Shown here in pieces: positions 8,793-17,467 of a stretch of 41,193 nucleotides of DNA (the stretch's first letter is position 1; every line of letters begins with the position of its first letter). The stretch is from Thermoleophilaceae bacterium (GTDB taxonomy: Bacteria; Actinomycetota; Thermoleophilia; Solirubrobacterales; JACPNS01). The notes beneath the pieces were generated by a model. That model saw only the letters and a list, made by a program, of their open reading frames with translations, ran no database searches and was not told the DNA's origin. The translations under genes were made by a program, and so were the position numbers. Location of the stretch: assembly GCA_016462645.1 (NCBI GenBank), contig JAEMSX010000018.1, positions 1-41,193 on the forward strand, given 5' to 3'.

Positions 8793-9153
8793 CGACTGCT
8801 CCATTAAATCGCTCGGCTTCCTCTTTGATCAGTTCATTTACACGAACAGCGCGGTCGACGCTGTCGTCGTTCTCAAATTCCAGGACAGGCGTGAACTTCA
8901 TACGTAGATGATCGGCGATCTCGCTCTGCAGACCAATCCGCAATTCTTCGAGCGCCTCGAAGGTTGCAGCGGTCTCCTTCTCGGATCCGAAGACGCTCAC
9001 GTAGACAGTCGCGTGGTGCAGGTCGGGTGAAGTGCTGACCTCCGTGATCGTCACGAATCCAGCCAGCTTGTCGCGGGCGCCGCCCGCAAGGGCGCTCGAG
9101 ACGACCTCGCGGACGCCTTCGTTCACACGACGCATGCGCTCTCCCTGGCTCAT
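8776..9153 (-). CDS. rbfA: 30S ribosome-binding factor A
   Basis: RbfA is a KH-fold protein that helps 16S rRNA 5'-end maturation. The product is 125 residues with the family pattern: N-terminal RMRRVNEGVREVVSSAL, the central FVTITEVSTSPDLHHATVYV, and MKFTPVLEFENDDSVDRA near the C terminus. The gene begins 20 bases after the infB stop and its 3' end overlaps the nrnA-type gene. Confidence 0.95.
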   Translation of the reverse strand: MSQGERMRRVNEGVREVVSSALAGGARDKLAGFVTITEVSTSPDLHHATVYVSVFGSEKETAATFEALEELRIGLQSEIADHLRMKFTPVLEFENDDSVDRAVRVNELIKEEAERFNGAVDERSS

Positions 9154-9173
9154 CGACTGCTCGGCGCCTTGAC

Positions 9174-11462
9174 CTAGACCAGCTCGCGTTCGACGCTCTT
9201 GGTCTCGAAGACCTCGAGTACGTCGTCTTCCTTGACATCGGCGTAGTTCTCAAGAACCACACCGCACTCCATGCCGACGGTGACTTCCTTGGCGTCATCG
9301 TCGAAGCGGCGCAGCGTCCCGATCTTGCCTTCGTAGATCACCGTGCCGTCGCGCACCAGGCGTACGGACGCGCCACGCGTGACCTTGCCGGTGTCGACGT
9401 GACAACCGGCGATCGTGCCGATCTTGGAAGCCTTGAACGTCTGGCGCACGGTGAGCGTGCCGACGGCCTGTTCGACCTCCTCGGGCGCGAGCAGTCCCTG
9501 CATTGCTGCGCGGAGCTCCTCAATCGCCTTGTAGATGATCGTGTAGGTGCGGATCTCGACGCCTTCGCGGTCTGCAATCAGCCTGGAGTCGCCGACCGGG
9601 CGCACGTTGAATCCGATCACGATCGCGTCAGAGGCCGAGGCGAGCATGATGTCGCTCTCGTTGATTCCGCCGACACCGTGGTGGATCACGTTGACCTTGA
9701 TCTCGCTCTGCGGGAGCTTCGCGATCTCGTCCTCGAGCGCGCCGACAGAGCCGGCGACGTCGCCCTTCAGGATCAGGTTGAGCGAACTGAGCTCACCCTC
9801 CTGCGCGCGGGCGAAGGCATCCTCGAAGGAGACCTTCAGGCGGGCACGGCGGGCGATCGCCTCGTTCTTCAGGCGGTGTGCGCGATCGGCGGCCTGCGAG
9901 CGTGCGATGCGGTCGGACTCGACCACTCGGAACGTGTTGCCGGCCTCGGGCACGCCGTCGAATCCGAGCACCTCGACCGGTGCGCCGAGTTCTGCGAGCT
10001 CGATGCGGTGACCGTTGTAGTCGTTCATCGCCCGGACACGGCCCCATGTCGAGCCGGCGACGATCGCGTCGCCGATCTTCAGGCGGCCGCGCTGCAGCAG
10101 CAGTGTCGCGACTGCTCCGCGGCCGGGGTCGAGCTGGGACTCGATGACCGTTCCCGAGGCTTCGGAATCCGGGTTGCCCTTGAGCTCCTCGACTTCTGCG
10201 ACCAGCAGCAGCATGTCGAGCAGGTTCTCGAGACCTTCCTTCTTCTTGGCGGAGACGTCACAGAAAATCGTCTCACCGCCCCAGTCTTCCGGCTGGAAGC
10301 CCATCGCGGCAAGCTCGGTGCGGACCTTGGTCGGATCTGCGCCTTCCTTGTCAATCTTGTTCACGGCAATCACGATCGGCACTTCAGCGGCCTTCGCGTG
10401 GTCGATCGCCTCTTCGGTCTGCGGCATCACGCCGTCGTCTGCCGCGACCACGATCACGGCCACGTCGGTGACCTTCGCACCTCGTGCACGCATGGCGGTG
10501 AACGCCTCGTGGCCCGGGGTGTCGATGAAGGTGATGAGCTTGTCGCCACGGTGCACCTGGTAGGCGCCGATGTGCTGGGTGATGCCTCCGGCTTCGCCGG
10601 CGACAACGTCGGCTTCGCGGATCGCGTCCAGCAGCGAGGTCTTACCGTGGTCGACGTGACCCATGATCGTGACGACCGGCGGGCGCTCGACGAGATCGCC
10701 GGCTTCGTCCTCGGTGAGAGCATCGGGCTCTTCGTTCTCGTCGGAAACCGAGCGCAGGTCGAGCTCGCGCTCGAACGACTCGACGACGACGGCGATCGTC
10801 TCGTCGGAGAGGGTCTGCGTGAGCGATGCCATCTCGCCCAGTTCCATCAACTTCTTGATCACCTCGGCTGAAGAAACGCCGAGCGATTCGGAAACTTCCT
10901 TGACGGTCGCGCCGGAGTCGATGCGCACGATCTTGCTGAGCGCCTCCGCTGCGGGATCGTCGACCTTCTCGACCGGCTCCTCGAACACCGGACGCCGGCG
11001 ACGGCCACCGCGCGGCTTGCGCGCCGGCTGTGTCTGCGGCGGCCCGCCCGGTCCGCGACGCGCGGCCTGGGAGTCGATGACGACGCGGCGCATCTTGCCA
11101 CCGGCACCGCCTCCACCAGCAGGAGCACCACCGGGGCGTCCGCCGGCCGGACGGTTTGCGCCGCCAGGGGTTCCGCTCGGACCGCGGCGCGGCGGAGCGT
11201 CACCCGGCGCGGCAGAGAAGCTGCGCTGTTGCGGGCGAGACTGGTTGCCGGAGCCGTTCGATCGCTGTGCGGGGGGACGACCGGAAGCCGCGCGCGCCCC
11301 GACGGGGCGGTTGACGGCCTTCATCACCCGTGCAGCGACATCGTCGCTGACGCCGGATGACGCCGTCTTCACATCCAGGCCGGCCTTTTGCAGCAGGGCG
11401 AGCATCTCCTTGGAGGAGATGTTGGCCTGCTTGGCCAATTCGTGTACGCGGACTTTTGCCAT
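9174..11462 (-). CDS. infB: Translation initiation factor IF-2
   Basis: IF-2 is the GTPase that places initiator tRNA on the ribosome. The 762-residue product has the N-terminal IF2-N helical subdomain (MAKVRVHELAKQANISSKEM), a Gly/Arg/Pro-rich linker (about 50-160), a second IF2-N unit (about 175-240), the G domain with GHVDHGKT (268-275), DTPGHEAF and NKID, and the C-terminal domains including the C1 block INESDIMLASASDAIVIGFN. It is short for an actinobacterial IF-2, mainly because the low-complexity linker is short. It starts 15 bases after nusA. Confidence 0.98.
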   Translation of the reverse strand: MAKVRVHELAKQANISSKEMLALLQKAGLDVKTASSGVSDDVAARVMKAVNRPVGARAASGRPPAQRSNGSGNQSRPQQRSFSAAPGDAPPRRGPSGTPGGANRPAGGRPGGAPAGGGGAGGKMRRVVIDSQAARRGPGGPPQTQPARKPRGGRRRRPVFEEPVEKVDDPAAEALSKIVRIDSGATVKEVSESLGVSSAEVIKKLMELGEMASLTQTLSDETIAVVVESFERELDLRSVSDENEEPDALTEDEAGDLVERPPVVTIMGHVDHGKTSLLDAIREADVVAGEAGGITQHIGAYQVHRGDKLITFIDTPGHEAFTAMRARGAKVTDVAVIVVAADDGVMPQTEEAIDHAKAAEVPIVIAVNKIDKEGADPTKVRTELAAMGFQPEDWGGETIFCDVSAKKKEGLENLLDMLLLVAEVEELKGNPDSEASGTVIESQLDPGRGAVATLLLQRGRLKIGDAIVAGSTWGRVRAMNDYNGHRIELAELGAPVEVLGFDGVPEAGNTFRVVESDRIARSQAADRAHRLKNEAIARRARLKVSFEDAFARAQEGELSSLNLILKGDVAGSVGALEDEIAKLPQSEIKVNVIHHGVGGINESDIMLASASDAIVIGFNVRPVGDSRLIADREGVEIRTYTIIYKAIEELRAAMQGLLAPEEVEQAVGTLTVRQTFKASKIGTIAGCHVDTGKVTRGASVRLVRDGTVIYEGKIGTLRRFDDDAKEVTVGMECGVVLENYADVKEDDVLEVFETKSVERELV

Positions 11463-11477
11463 CTGCAGACTTCGCCC

Positions 11478-13166
11478 CTACTCAGTGTCCTCGGGTGAGC
11501 CAGTGGCCACCGAGGAGTCGGCGAGGGCGTCACTGTCTTCAAGCAGTTCCGCCTCCGGGGTGTCGGAGTCCTCAACGAACTCATCGGGTGACGCGGCCTC
11601 GGCTGCGTCGATTGCCTCTTCGGCATCCTCATCCGCGATCGGCGCGGCCTCGATGGCCTCGATCAAAGCTTCTGCCTCGATCTCGCCCTCCTCGGCGTCG
11701 GCGCCGCCGTTGGCCTCTTCCTCGATCGAGACGCCGCCTTCGGGTTCGAAGATGTCGGCTTCCTGGTCGACGGGGGCCTCAGGCAGTTCGGATTCGGTGA
11801 TCACTTCTTCGAGTGTCTCGTTGTCGGCGTCGGCCTCGAGCTCTGATTCGATCACGGGCTCAGGACCTTCGCCTTCGTCGGCCGCCTCGATCGCGTCAGC
11901 CATCGACGGGTCGACGTAGTCGGTCTCCTGGTCCAGCAGCGCCTGGTGGGCGTCAAGGCCGCAGTAGCGCGACCCGGGCAGCGAAGCGTTCGGGCAGAGG
12001 CGTCCGTTGGTGAGAATCGCGTGGCAGCGGCCGGCGGTCTCGGACTCGCCCTCTTCGCCCCCACCACCGTCATCGTCGACGGCGAAGTCGGATTCGGAGC
12101 GGATGTCGATGCGCCAACCGGTCAGGCGCGCCGCAAGGCGTGCATTCTGACCCTCGCGGCCGATCGCCAGCGAGAGCTGGTCGTCGGGCACGATCACGGT
12201 TGCCTGCTGGTTCTCGTCGTCGACGAGCACTTCACGGACGCGTGCCGGCGCGAGCGCCTTGGCGACGAAGCGCGCGGGCTCCTCGTTGTAAGGGATGATG
12301 TCGATCTTCTCGCCGCGCAGCTCGGAGACGACCATGCGCACGCGCGAACCACGCGGTCCGACGCAGGCGCCGACCGGGTCGACGCCATCGGCGTGGCTGA
12401 CAACGGCGATCTTGCTGCGGAAGCCGGGCTCACGGGCGACGTTCTGGATCTCGACCAGGCCGTCCGCGACCTCGGGAACTTCCAGTTCGAACAACTTGCG
12501 GATCAGTTCCGGGTTGCGGCGGGAGACGACGATGCTCGGGCCCTTGGTCTCTGCGGAGACGTCGGTGATGACGGCCTTGATGCGCGCGCCGTGCTCGTAG
12601 CGCTCGCGCGGGACCTGCTCGCTCTTGGGGAGCAGCGCCTCGACGCGCTCGCGGAGCTGGACCAGCGTGTAGCGATGATCGGTCTGCTGCACGATTCCGG
12701 TGATCAGCTCACCGACGCGGTCGTGGTACTCGTCGTACATCATCGTGCGCTCGGCCTCGCGGATGCGCTGGTAGATGACCTGCTTGGCCGTCTGAGCGGC
12801 GATGCGGCCGAAGTTCTCGGGCGTGACGTCGCGCTCGGGGATCTGGTCGCGGTGCTCGGCGAGCTTCTCCGGAGCGATGTCGGGCTCCTCGATGATGCGG
12901 CGCTCACCGGTCTCAGGGTCAATCGTCGACTCCTGCTCGTAGACCTCGTCGAGCAGTTCGTCCTCAAGGTCCTCGGGGACCAGCAGTTCGTACACGAGGA
13001 AGTCGCCGCTTTCGCGGTCGAGTTCAACGCGGGCGTACTTCGCAGAGCCCGGGGATTTCTTGTACGCGGAGAGCAGCGCGTCTTCAAGCGCGGTCATGAG
13101 GGTCTCGCTGTCGATTCCCTTTTCGCGCTCGAGCAGCTTGATTGCGTCGACGATTTCCTGTGACAT
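11478..13166 (-). CDS. nusA: Transcription termination/antitermination factor NusA with Cys/His cluster and acidic tail
   Basis: NusA binds RNA polymerase and nascent RNA and modulates pausing, termination and antitermination. The 562-residue product has the N-terminal polymerase-binding domain (about 1-150), an S1 domain (about 155-220) and two KH domains (VGACVGPRGSRVRMVVSELR near 265-285; LAIGREGQNARLAARLTGW about 333-351). After residue 365 comes a feature unusual for NusA: GRCHAILTNGRLCPN followed by SRYCGLDAH, with Cys381, Cys391, Cys402 and His407 (C-x9-C-x10-C-x4-H), like a small zinc knuckle, then about 150 strongly acidic residues. E. coli NusA also has an acidic C-terminal part, but not this Cys cluster. 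No ylxR follows; infB begins 15 bases later. ATG 13166 has GAAGG upstream. Confidence 0.96.
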   Translation of the reverse strand: MSQEIVDAIKLLEREKGIDSETLMTALEDALLSAYKKSPGSAKYARVELDRESGDFLVYELLVPEDLEDELLDEVYEQESTIDPETGERRIIEEPDIAPEKLAEHRDQIPERDVTPENFGRIAAQTAKQVIYQRIREAERTMMYDEYHDRVGELITGIVQQTDHRYTLVQLRERVEALLPKSEQVPRERYEHGARIKAVITDVSAETKGPSIVVSRRNPELIRKLFELEVPEVADGLVEIQNVAREPGFRSKIAVVSHADGVDPVGACVGPRGSRVRMVVSELRGEKIDIIPYNEEPARFVAKALAPARVREVLVDDENQQATVIVPDDQLSLAIGREGQNARLAARLTGWRIDIRSESDFAVDDDGGGGEEGESETAGRCHAILTNGRLCPNASLPGSRYCGLDAHQALLDQETDYVDPSMADAIEAADEGEGPEPVIESELEADADNETLEEVITESELPEAPVDQEADIFEPEGGVSIEEEANGGADAEEGEIEAEALIEAIEAAPIADEDAEEAIDAAEAASPDEFVEDSDTPEAELLEDSDALADSSVATGSPEDTE

Positions 13167-13195
13167 TTTTGGTGGTGCCTTCTCTATTCGGATGT

Positions 13196-13627
13196 CTATT
13201 TAGTTGTGGCTGTCTCTGGGACTAGGTTGGACTTGCTGATGTCTTCGTACGGAAGAGTGACGATCGTTCCGTCGGAGCCGATCGTGACTCCCGAATCATC
13301 AGCGGCGATTAGTTCGCCCGTGAAGTTGCGACGTCCTTCGTGATCGCTGCGCGTACGGATCTTTGCGCGGCGACCGAGAAAGCGTCGAAAGTGTGCTGGT
13401 TTTGTGAGCGGACGTTTGGGTCCGGGCGATGAGACTTCGAGTGCATAGTCCTCGCGCAGCGCGCGCAGTGCTCGGGTCACGCGCTCGCAGGTCTCGAGGT
13501 CGACGCCGTCCGGATGATCGATGTAGATCCGAACGGTCCCGCCGTTCAGTTCGCACAGCAGGAGTTCGACTTTCGGCTCAGCCGCAGTCAACTGCTCTTC
13601 GATGTCTTTTTGGATTTTGTCGATCAT
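13196..13627 (-). CDS. rimP: Ribosome maturation factor RimP
   Basis: RimP assists 30S subunit assembly. The product is 143 residues. The typical core is visible: VRIYIDHPDGVDLETCERVT, then YALEVSSPGPKRPLTKPAHF and a C-terminal SH3-like part. ATG 13627 (MIDKIQKDIEEQL) is chosen because the upstream in-frame extension crosses the terminator hairpin 13655-13683. Its stop is 29 bases before nusA; rimP-nusA is the standard head of this operon. Confidence 0.93.
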   Translation of the reverse strand: MIDKIQKDIEEQLTAAEPKVELLLCELNGGTVRIYIDHPDGVDLETCERVTRALRALREDYALEVSSPGPKRPLTKPAHFRRFLGRRAKIRTRSDHEGRRNFTGELIAADDSGVTIGSDGTIVTLPYEDISKSNLVPETATTK

Positions 13628-13654
13628 CTGGTGGTCTCTTTCGGCAGACCGCCC

Positions 13655-13683
13655 AAATAAAAAGTGGGCAACTGGGCCCACTT
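13655..13683 (-). terminator. Rho-independent terminator between coaBC and rimP
   Basis: On the minus strand AAGTGGGC and GCCCACTT form an 8-base-pair stem with a 6-base loop, followed by TTATTT. It would end transcripts from coaBC. Because it lies only 28 bases before the rimP start, the rimP-nusA promoter would have to be very close, or the hairpin acts as an attenuator in the rimP leader. Confidence 0.75.
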
Positions 13684-13778
13684 CCAAAAAACGCGGCGAG
13701 GTCATAAATCCCCGGTCCGCAGGAAAAAACACACTGCACACCGGGCATCGCCGTTATCAAGGAGGACTGCGGGGGAAA

Positions 13779-15068
13779 TTATACCCGGCGGGAGCCTTCA
13801 GCTGCTGATTGGCTCGCAGCTGGGCGCAGAAGTGCTTCGACGCGGTCGAGGATCACCGATGCAATCTGGGACTTTGTCCCGCGCGGCGGGCGCTCCGGCT
13901 CGCCGCCTGCGGTGATCAGGGTGACCTGGTTCGCGTCCACCTCAAAGCCGATCGTCGGATCGGCGATGTCGTTGGCGACGATCATGTCGAGACCTTTGGA
14001 TTCGAGTTTTCGCTGCGCCTCCGGCAGCAGCGCTTCTCCGGCCTCGGCGGCGAATCCGACCACCACCTGACCTTCGCGGCGCAGATCCTTCAGGCCCTTG
14101 AGCACGTCGTTGGTGGCGACGAGCTCGATCTCCATGCCCTCGCGTCCCGCCTTCTTGATCTTGCCCTCGCTCGGCGCCGCCGGGGTGAAGTCCGCGACGG
14201 CAGCGGCCATGATCAGGGCGTCGGTCGCAATGAAGTGCTCGCGCACCGCGGCTTCCAGCTCCGCGGCGGTCGAGACGTTCACGTAGGAGACGGCGGGGTT
14301 GCGCGCAAGTGCGACGTTGGCGGCAACGACCGTGACCTCCGCCCCGCGCGCCGCCGCCTGATCGGCGATCGCAAAGCCCATCTTGCCTGAGGAGCGGTTC
14401 CCGACGAAGCGCACCTCATCGATCGGCTCGCGGGTACCGCCGGCGCTGACGAGCAGCTTGAGCCCGTCGAGCGATCGCGGCGCGTACTCGGCGCCACCCG
14501 CGATGGCGCGTTCGACGGCGTCGAGCAACTCCTGGGGCTCCGGCAGCCGGCCGACGCCGTACTCGCCCTTGGATGCGAGCTCACCGGTGCCCGGATCGAG
14601 CACGGTGACGCCCCGGCGGCGCAGGGTCTCGATGTTCTCGCGCGTCGCCGCGCTGAGATACATGTCGTTGTTCATCGCCGGCGCCACGATCAGCGGCTTG
14701 CGGCACGTCAGCGCAAGCGCGGTGACCATGTTGTCGGCCATCCCTGCGGAGACTTTGGCGATCGTGTTGGCGCTGGCCGGCGCCAGGAGATAGACGTCGC
14801 AGTTGGCGACCAGCTCGAGATGCGCGATCGGATCATGCGCCGGGCGCTCCTGATCCTGGAAAACGCCGCCGGCGGGATCGGCCTCGAACTGGTTGATCAG
14901 AACTGGAGCGCCGGTGATGCCCTCGTACGAGGACCTGCCCACGAAGTGCTCGCTGTCAGGTGTCTGCACGACACGCACGACGTGGCCGGCCTTGATCGCA
15001 AGGCGGGTGAACTCAAGCGTCTTGTACGCGGCGATTCCGCCACTGACTCCTAGAAGGATGCGGGCCAT
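13779..15068 (-). CDS. coaBC: Bifunctional phosphopantothenoylcysteine decarboxylase / phosphopantothenate-cysteine ligase
   Basis: CoaBC makes 4'-phosphopantetheine precursors for coenzyme A: the ligase joins phosphopantothenate and cysteine using CTP and the flavin decarboxylase removes CO2. The 429-residue product has the CoaC half (ILLGVSGGIAAYKTLEF; APASANTIAKVSAGMADN; catalytic APAMNNDMY) and the CoaB half (LVSAGGTREPIDEVRFVGNR SSGKMG, AAAVADFTP, and K-I-K-K). It lies 75 bases after rpoZ in the order mihF-gmk-rpoZ-coaBC common in actinobacteria, and is followed by the terminator 13655-13683. Confidence 0.97.
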   Translation of the reverse strand: MARILLGVSGGIAAYKTLEFTRLAIKAGHVVRVVQTPDSEHFVGRSSYEGITGAPVLINQFEADPAGGVFQDQERPAHDPIAHLELVANCDVYLLAPASANTIAKVSAGMADNMVTALALTCRKPLIVAPAMNNDMYLSAATRENIETLRRRGVTVLDPGTGELASKGEYGVGRLPEPQELLDAVERAIAGGAEYAPRSLDGLKLLVSAGGTREPIDEVRFVGNRSSGKMGFAIADQAAARGAEVTVVAANVALARNPAVSYVNVSTAAELEAAVREHFIATDALIMAAAVADFTPAAPSEGKIKKAGREGMEIELVATNDVLKGLKDLRREGQVVVGFAAEAGEALLPEAQRKLESKGLDMIVANDIADPTIGFEVDANQVTLITAGGEPERPPRGTKSQIASVILDRVEALLRPAASQSAAEGSRRV

Positions 15069-15143
15069 CGTGTGATTATCGACTGTCTGACGCTCTTAAC
15101 GTCGGGATGAGAGCAGGACTGCGTCCTAGCGATTGAGGCCAGT

Positions 15144-15371
15144 TCAGCGGTACTGGTACTTGAGCTTGTCGGCCTCGATCTCTTCGAGGGCGATCGTCAA
15201 GTAGTTCTTCGAGCGGGTGTCGACCATCGGCGGTACATACTCGCCAAAGTGACCCTCGCCGAGCCCGTGGTAGTACGAACTGATCTGACGCGCGCGCTTG
15301 GCGGCGACGATCACAGATGCGTACTGCGAGTCGATCTTTTCCAACAACTTGTCTACGCGCGGTTCAACCAC
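15144..15371 (-). CDS. rpoZ: RNA polymerase omega subunit
   Basis: Omega stabilises the beta' subunit. The product is 75 residues with the typical VDKLLEKIDSQYASVIVAAK RARQI block and a short acidic C terminus. The start is GTG 15371, which has AAGGAG at 5 bases; an in-frame upstream ATG at 15428 has no comparable site and gives an unrelated N terminus. The gene lies 137 bases after gmk, separated by a hairpin at 15455-15483. Confidence 0.92.
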   Translation of the reverse strand: MVEPRVDKLLEKIDSQYASVIVAAKRARQISSYYHGLGEGHFGEYVPPMVDTRSKNYLTIALEEIEADKLKYQYR

Positions 15372-15454
15372 GGGGGCTCCTTCAAAAACTGGACAGAACG
15401 TCTGATGGTAGAGGGTTCGCCGTCGCACTCGTCCCTCCCGCCCGGGACCCGGCT

Positions 15455-15483
15455 GGCTTCCTCATGGTTTTGATGAGGAAGCC
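15455..15483. other. Strong hairpin between gmk and rpoZ
   Basis: GGCTTCCTCAT and ATGAGGAAGCC form an 11-base-pair perfect stem with a 7-base loop. It lies 26 bases before the gmk stop on the other side of the gap. There is no T run on either strand, so it may be a processing or mRNA-stability element rather than an intrinsic terminator. Confidence 0.5.
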
Positions 15484-15508
15484 TGGCGGATCCTCGTTGA
15501 TGCGCGGT

Positions 15509-16060
15509 TCAGGCGGCGGAGATGATCTCGTCGAGCTCGGCGACGGCGCGCTCGACTGTGTCGTTCACGACGACGTGCTCGAACTCGCCCTGCGCGGCGA
15601 GCTCCTCCTCGGCCACTTGCAGGCGGCGCTCGATCGCCTCGGGCGAGTCCGTGCCGCGGCCGACGAGGCGCTCGCGCAGAGTCTCGGGCGTCGGCGGAGC
15701 GATGAAGATCTGCCTGGCCTCGGGCATCGAGGCGCGTACCTGGCGGGCGCCCTGCAGCTCGATCTCGAGGACCACCCCTCCCTGCTCGGCGTTCTTTTCG
15801 AGTTCACTGCGCAACGTCCCGTACTGGTTGCCGCTGTAGGCGGCGTGCTCGACGAACTCGCCGGCGGCGACGCGGCGGTCGAACTCTTCGGGTGTGAGGA
15901 AGTGGTAGTGCTCACCGTCCACTTCGCCTTCGCGTGGCGCGCGGGTCGTGGCGGAAACCGAGAGTCCGAGGCCCGGGTGTTTCTCGCGCAGCGCACGAAT
16001 CACAGTGCCCTTGCCCACACCAGACGGACCGGTGATTACAAAGACCGCCGGCCTGGCCAT
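15509..16060 (-). CDS. gmk: Guanylate kinase
   Basis: Gmk phosphorylates GMP to GDP. The product is 183 residues with the P-loop ITGPSGVGKGTV (9-20), the GMP-binding SATTRAPREGEVDGEHYHFL, and the lid region RLVGRGTDSPEAIERRL. The gene starts 7 bases after the mihF stop, so mihF-gmk form a unit, as in other actinobacteria. Confidence 0.97.
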   Translation of the reverse strand: MARPAVFVITGPSGVGKGTVIRALREKHPGLGLSVSATTRAPREGEVDGEHYHFLTPEEFDRRVAAGEFVEHAAYSGNQYGTLRSELEKNAEQGGVVLEIELQGARQVRASMPEARQIFIAPPTPETLRERLVGRGTDSPEAIERRLQVAEEELAAQGEFEHVVVNDTVERAVAELDEIISAA

Positions 16061-16067
16061 GAAAGCC

Positions 16068-16448
16068 TTACGGGCGGCGAAGCGCGTCGATCAGTTCGCC
16101 GCGCTGACGCTCGGAGAGACCGATGACTGTCTTGCTCGGAGAGATGCGGCAACGCTGGAGAATCTTCGTGACCTTCACTCGGCCGTAGCGCGGCACGGCG
16201 AGCATGATGTCGGCGACCTTGGCCGAGTGCACGCACTCCGGCGGGTCCGACAGAACGGTCTCGATGCGAACGCGTCCCGCCTTGAGGTCGCGCTTCAACG
16301 TGGCGCGTTCGGTGCGCACTGCGTTGGCCAGCTTGAGGGCCTCCAGGCGCTGCGAGGGCGAACGGTCCGGGGTCTCCGCCAATGCCTCGCTCGCGACCTT
16401 TGAAGGGGCGATTTCTGACTTCTGAGGCGTGGTGGCGGGTTGCGGCAT
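16068..16448 (-). CDS. mihF: Actinobacterial integration host factor
   Basis: mIHF is the actinobacterial nucleoid protein that binds and bends DNA; it is unrelated to HU/IHF of proteobacteria. The 126-residue product has a variable 30-residue N terminus and then the family core: RLEALKLANAVRTERATLKR, and VADIMLAVPRYGRVKVTKIL with the helix-two-turns-helix part QRCRISPSKTVIGLSERQR. The family is restricted to actinobacteria and is strong support for the taxonomic assignment. ATG 16448 is used; an internal start nearer the core cannot be excluded. A symmetrical DNA element lies 55 bases upstream (16503-16523). Confidence 0.92.
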   Translation of the reverse strand: MPQPATTPQKSEIAPSKVASEALAETPDRSPSQRLEALKLANAVRTERATLKRDLKAGRVRIETVLSDPPECVHSAKVADIMLAVPRYGRVKVTKILQRCRISPSKTVIGLSERQRGELIDALRRP

Positions 16449-16502
16449 GGCGGGAATGATAGGCAGGTTTGGACGGGTCTACAACAGGAAATTTCGTGAT
16501 TC

Positions 16503-16523
16503 ACCTCGACCTAAGGTTGAGGT
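16503..16523. promoter_or_regulatory. MerR-type-looking dyad upstream of mihF
   Basis: ACCTCGACCT-A-AGGTTGAGGT: 10-base arms around one central base, with a single G/T exception to perfect symmetry. Spacing and sequence resemble the operators of MerR-family regulators (SoxR-like), which lie between -35 and -10 elements. It lies in the 137-base gap between pyrD and mihF. On the plus strand TTCACC and TTTACG flank it, but no plus-strand gene follows. The family assignment is inference from the shape of the site. Confidence 0.4.
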
Positions 16524-16585
16524 TTACGCAAGTTCACGGTTGCTTGACCCCCCGATCCGGGTGAGGGCGACCTGAGATTGCAATG

Positions 16586-17467
16586 TCAGTCTGGATTAGC
16601 GGCTGACTCGGCGGGCTGGGCCAGTCCTGCGGAAATACGATTTCCGGCCGCCGGATCACGAAAATTTTCGGTGCCGACGGCAACAAGTCTTGCGCCGGCG
16701 TCGAGAAGCTGCTGGGCGTCGCGAGAATTTTCAACTCCGCCCATTCCGATGACCGGGATTCGGACACTTGTCGAGACACGGACGACCTGGCCGAGCGCAA
16801 CGGCCCGAACTGCGGGTCCGGAAATGCCGCCGCTGCCGGCCCCAAGCCACGGCCGGCTCGTGCCGGGAGCAAATGCCATTCCCGGGAGCGTGTTGATCAA
16901 TGAGACTGCGTCTGCGCCGGCGCTCTCGGCCGCCATGGCCACCAGATCCGGTCGCGACGTCGACGGCGCAAGTTTGGCGATCATCGGCTTGTCCGAATGC
17001 GCGCGCAGCTGGGTCATCATCGCCTCGCACTCGACGGGATCCGATCCGACGATGTTGCCGGTCTTCACATTCGGGCAGGAGAAGTTCAGTTCCAACGCGG
17101 CAATCTCATCGCGCCCGTCAAGCGCCTCGAGGATCGCGATCAGCTCATCGACGCTGAAGCCCATCACCGAGACGATCAGTGGCGCCGGAAGCGTTGCGTA
17201 TTCAGAAAGGTCCTCCTCGACGAATCGAACGAGCCCTTTGTTCGGCAGGCCGATCGAGTTGATCATCCCCTGGCCGAGTTCCCAGAGGCGCGGTGGCGGA
17301 TTGCCCGCGCGCGGGTCAAGCGTGATCGTCTTCGAGACATACGCCGAGAAGGGGAAGTTCCGCTCGAAGGCGTCGCCGAACACGCGCCGCGCGGCGAGCG
17401 CGTCGTAGGTACCAGACGCGTTCACGATCGGGTGCTCGAGCTCGATGCCGCAGAACTCGACCGGCAT
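16586..17467 (-). CDS. pyrD: Dihydroorotate dehydrogenase, class 1B catalytic subunit
   Basis: PyrDB oxidises dihydroorotate to orotate in the cytoplasm and passes electrons through PyrK to NAD. The product is 293 residues. The class 1 active site is LELNFSCPNVKTGNIVGS, with the Cys that serves as base in class 1 enzymes. Phosphate and FMN-binding segments PVIGMGGVENSRDAQQLLDA and VAVGTENFRDP are present. ATG 17467 is chosen because it overlaps the pyrK stop (TGATG) and begins with the family pattern [20 protein letters not shown]. It is the last gene of the pyr operon in this window; pyrF does not follow. Confidence 0.95.
   Translation of the reverse strand: MPVEFCGIELEHPIVNASGTYDALAARRVFGDAFERNFPFSAYVSKTITLDPRAGNPPPRLWELGQGMINSIGLPNKGLVRFVEEDLSEYATLPAPLIVSVMGFSVDELIAILEALDGRDEIAALELNFSCPNVKTGNIVGSDPVECEAMMTQLRAHSDKPMIAKLAPSTSRPDLVAMAAESAGADAVSLINTLPGMAFAPGTSRPWLGAGSGGISGPAVRAVALGQVVRVSTSVRIPVIGMGGVENSRDAQQLLDAGARLVAVGTENFRDPAAGNRISAGLAQPAESAANPD

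Noticed and set aside
9399-10871. 490-residue plus-strand open frame over infB
   Set aside because: Shadow of infB, made of Asp/Leu/Val/Arg-rich sequence, without its own start signals or motifs.
13779-13800. AAGGAGG-like sequence on the plus strand near 13760 as a sign of a plus-strand gene
   Set aside because: No convincing plus-strand reading frame with homology follows. coaBC on the minus strand occupies the region.
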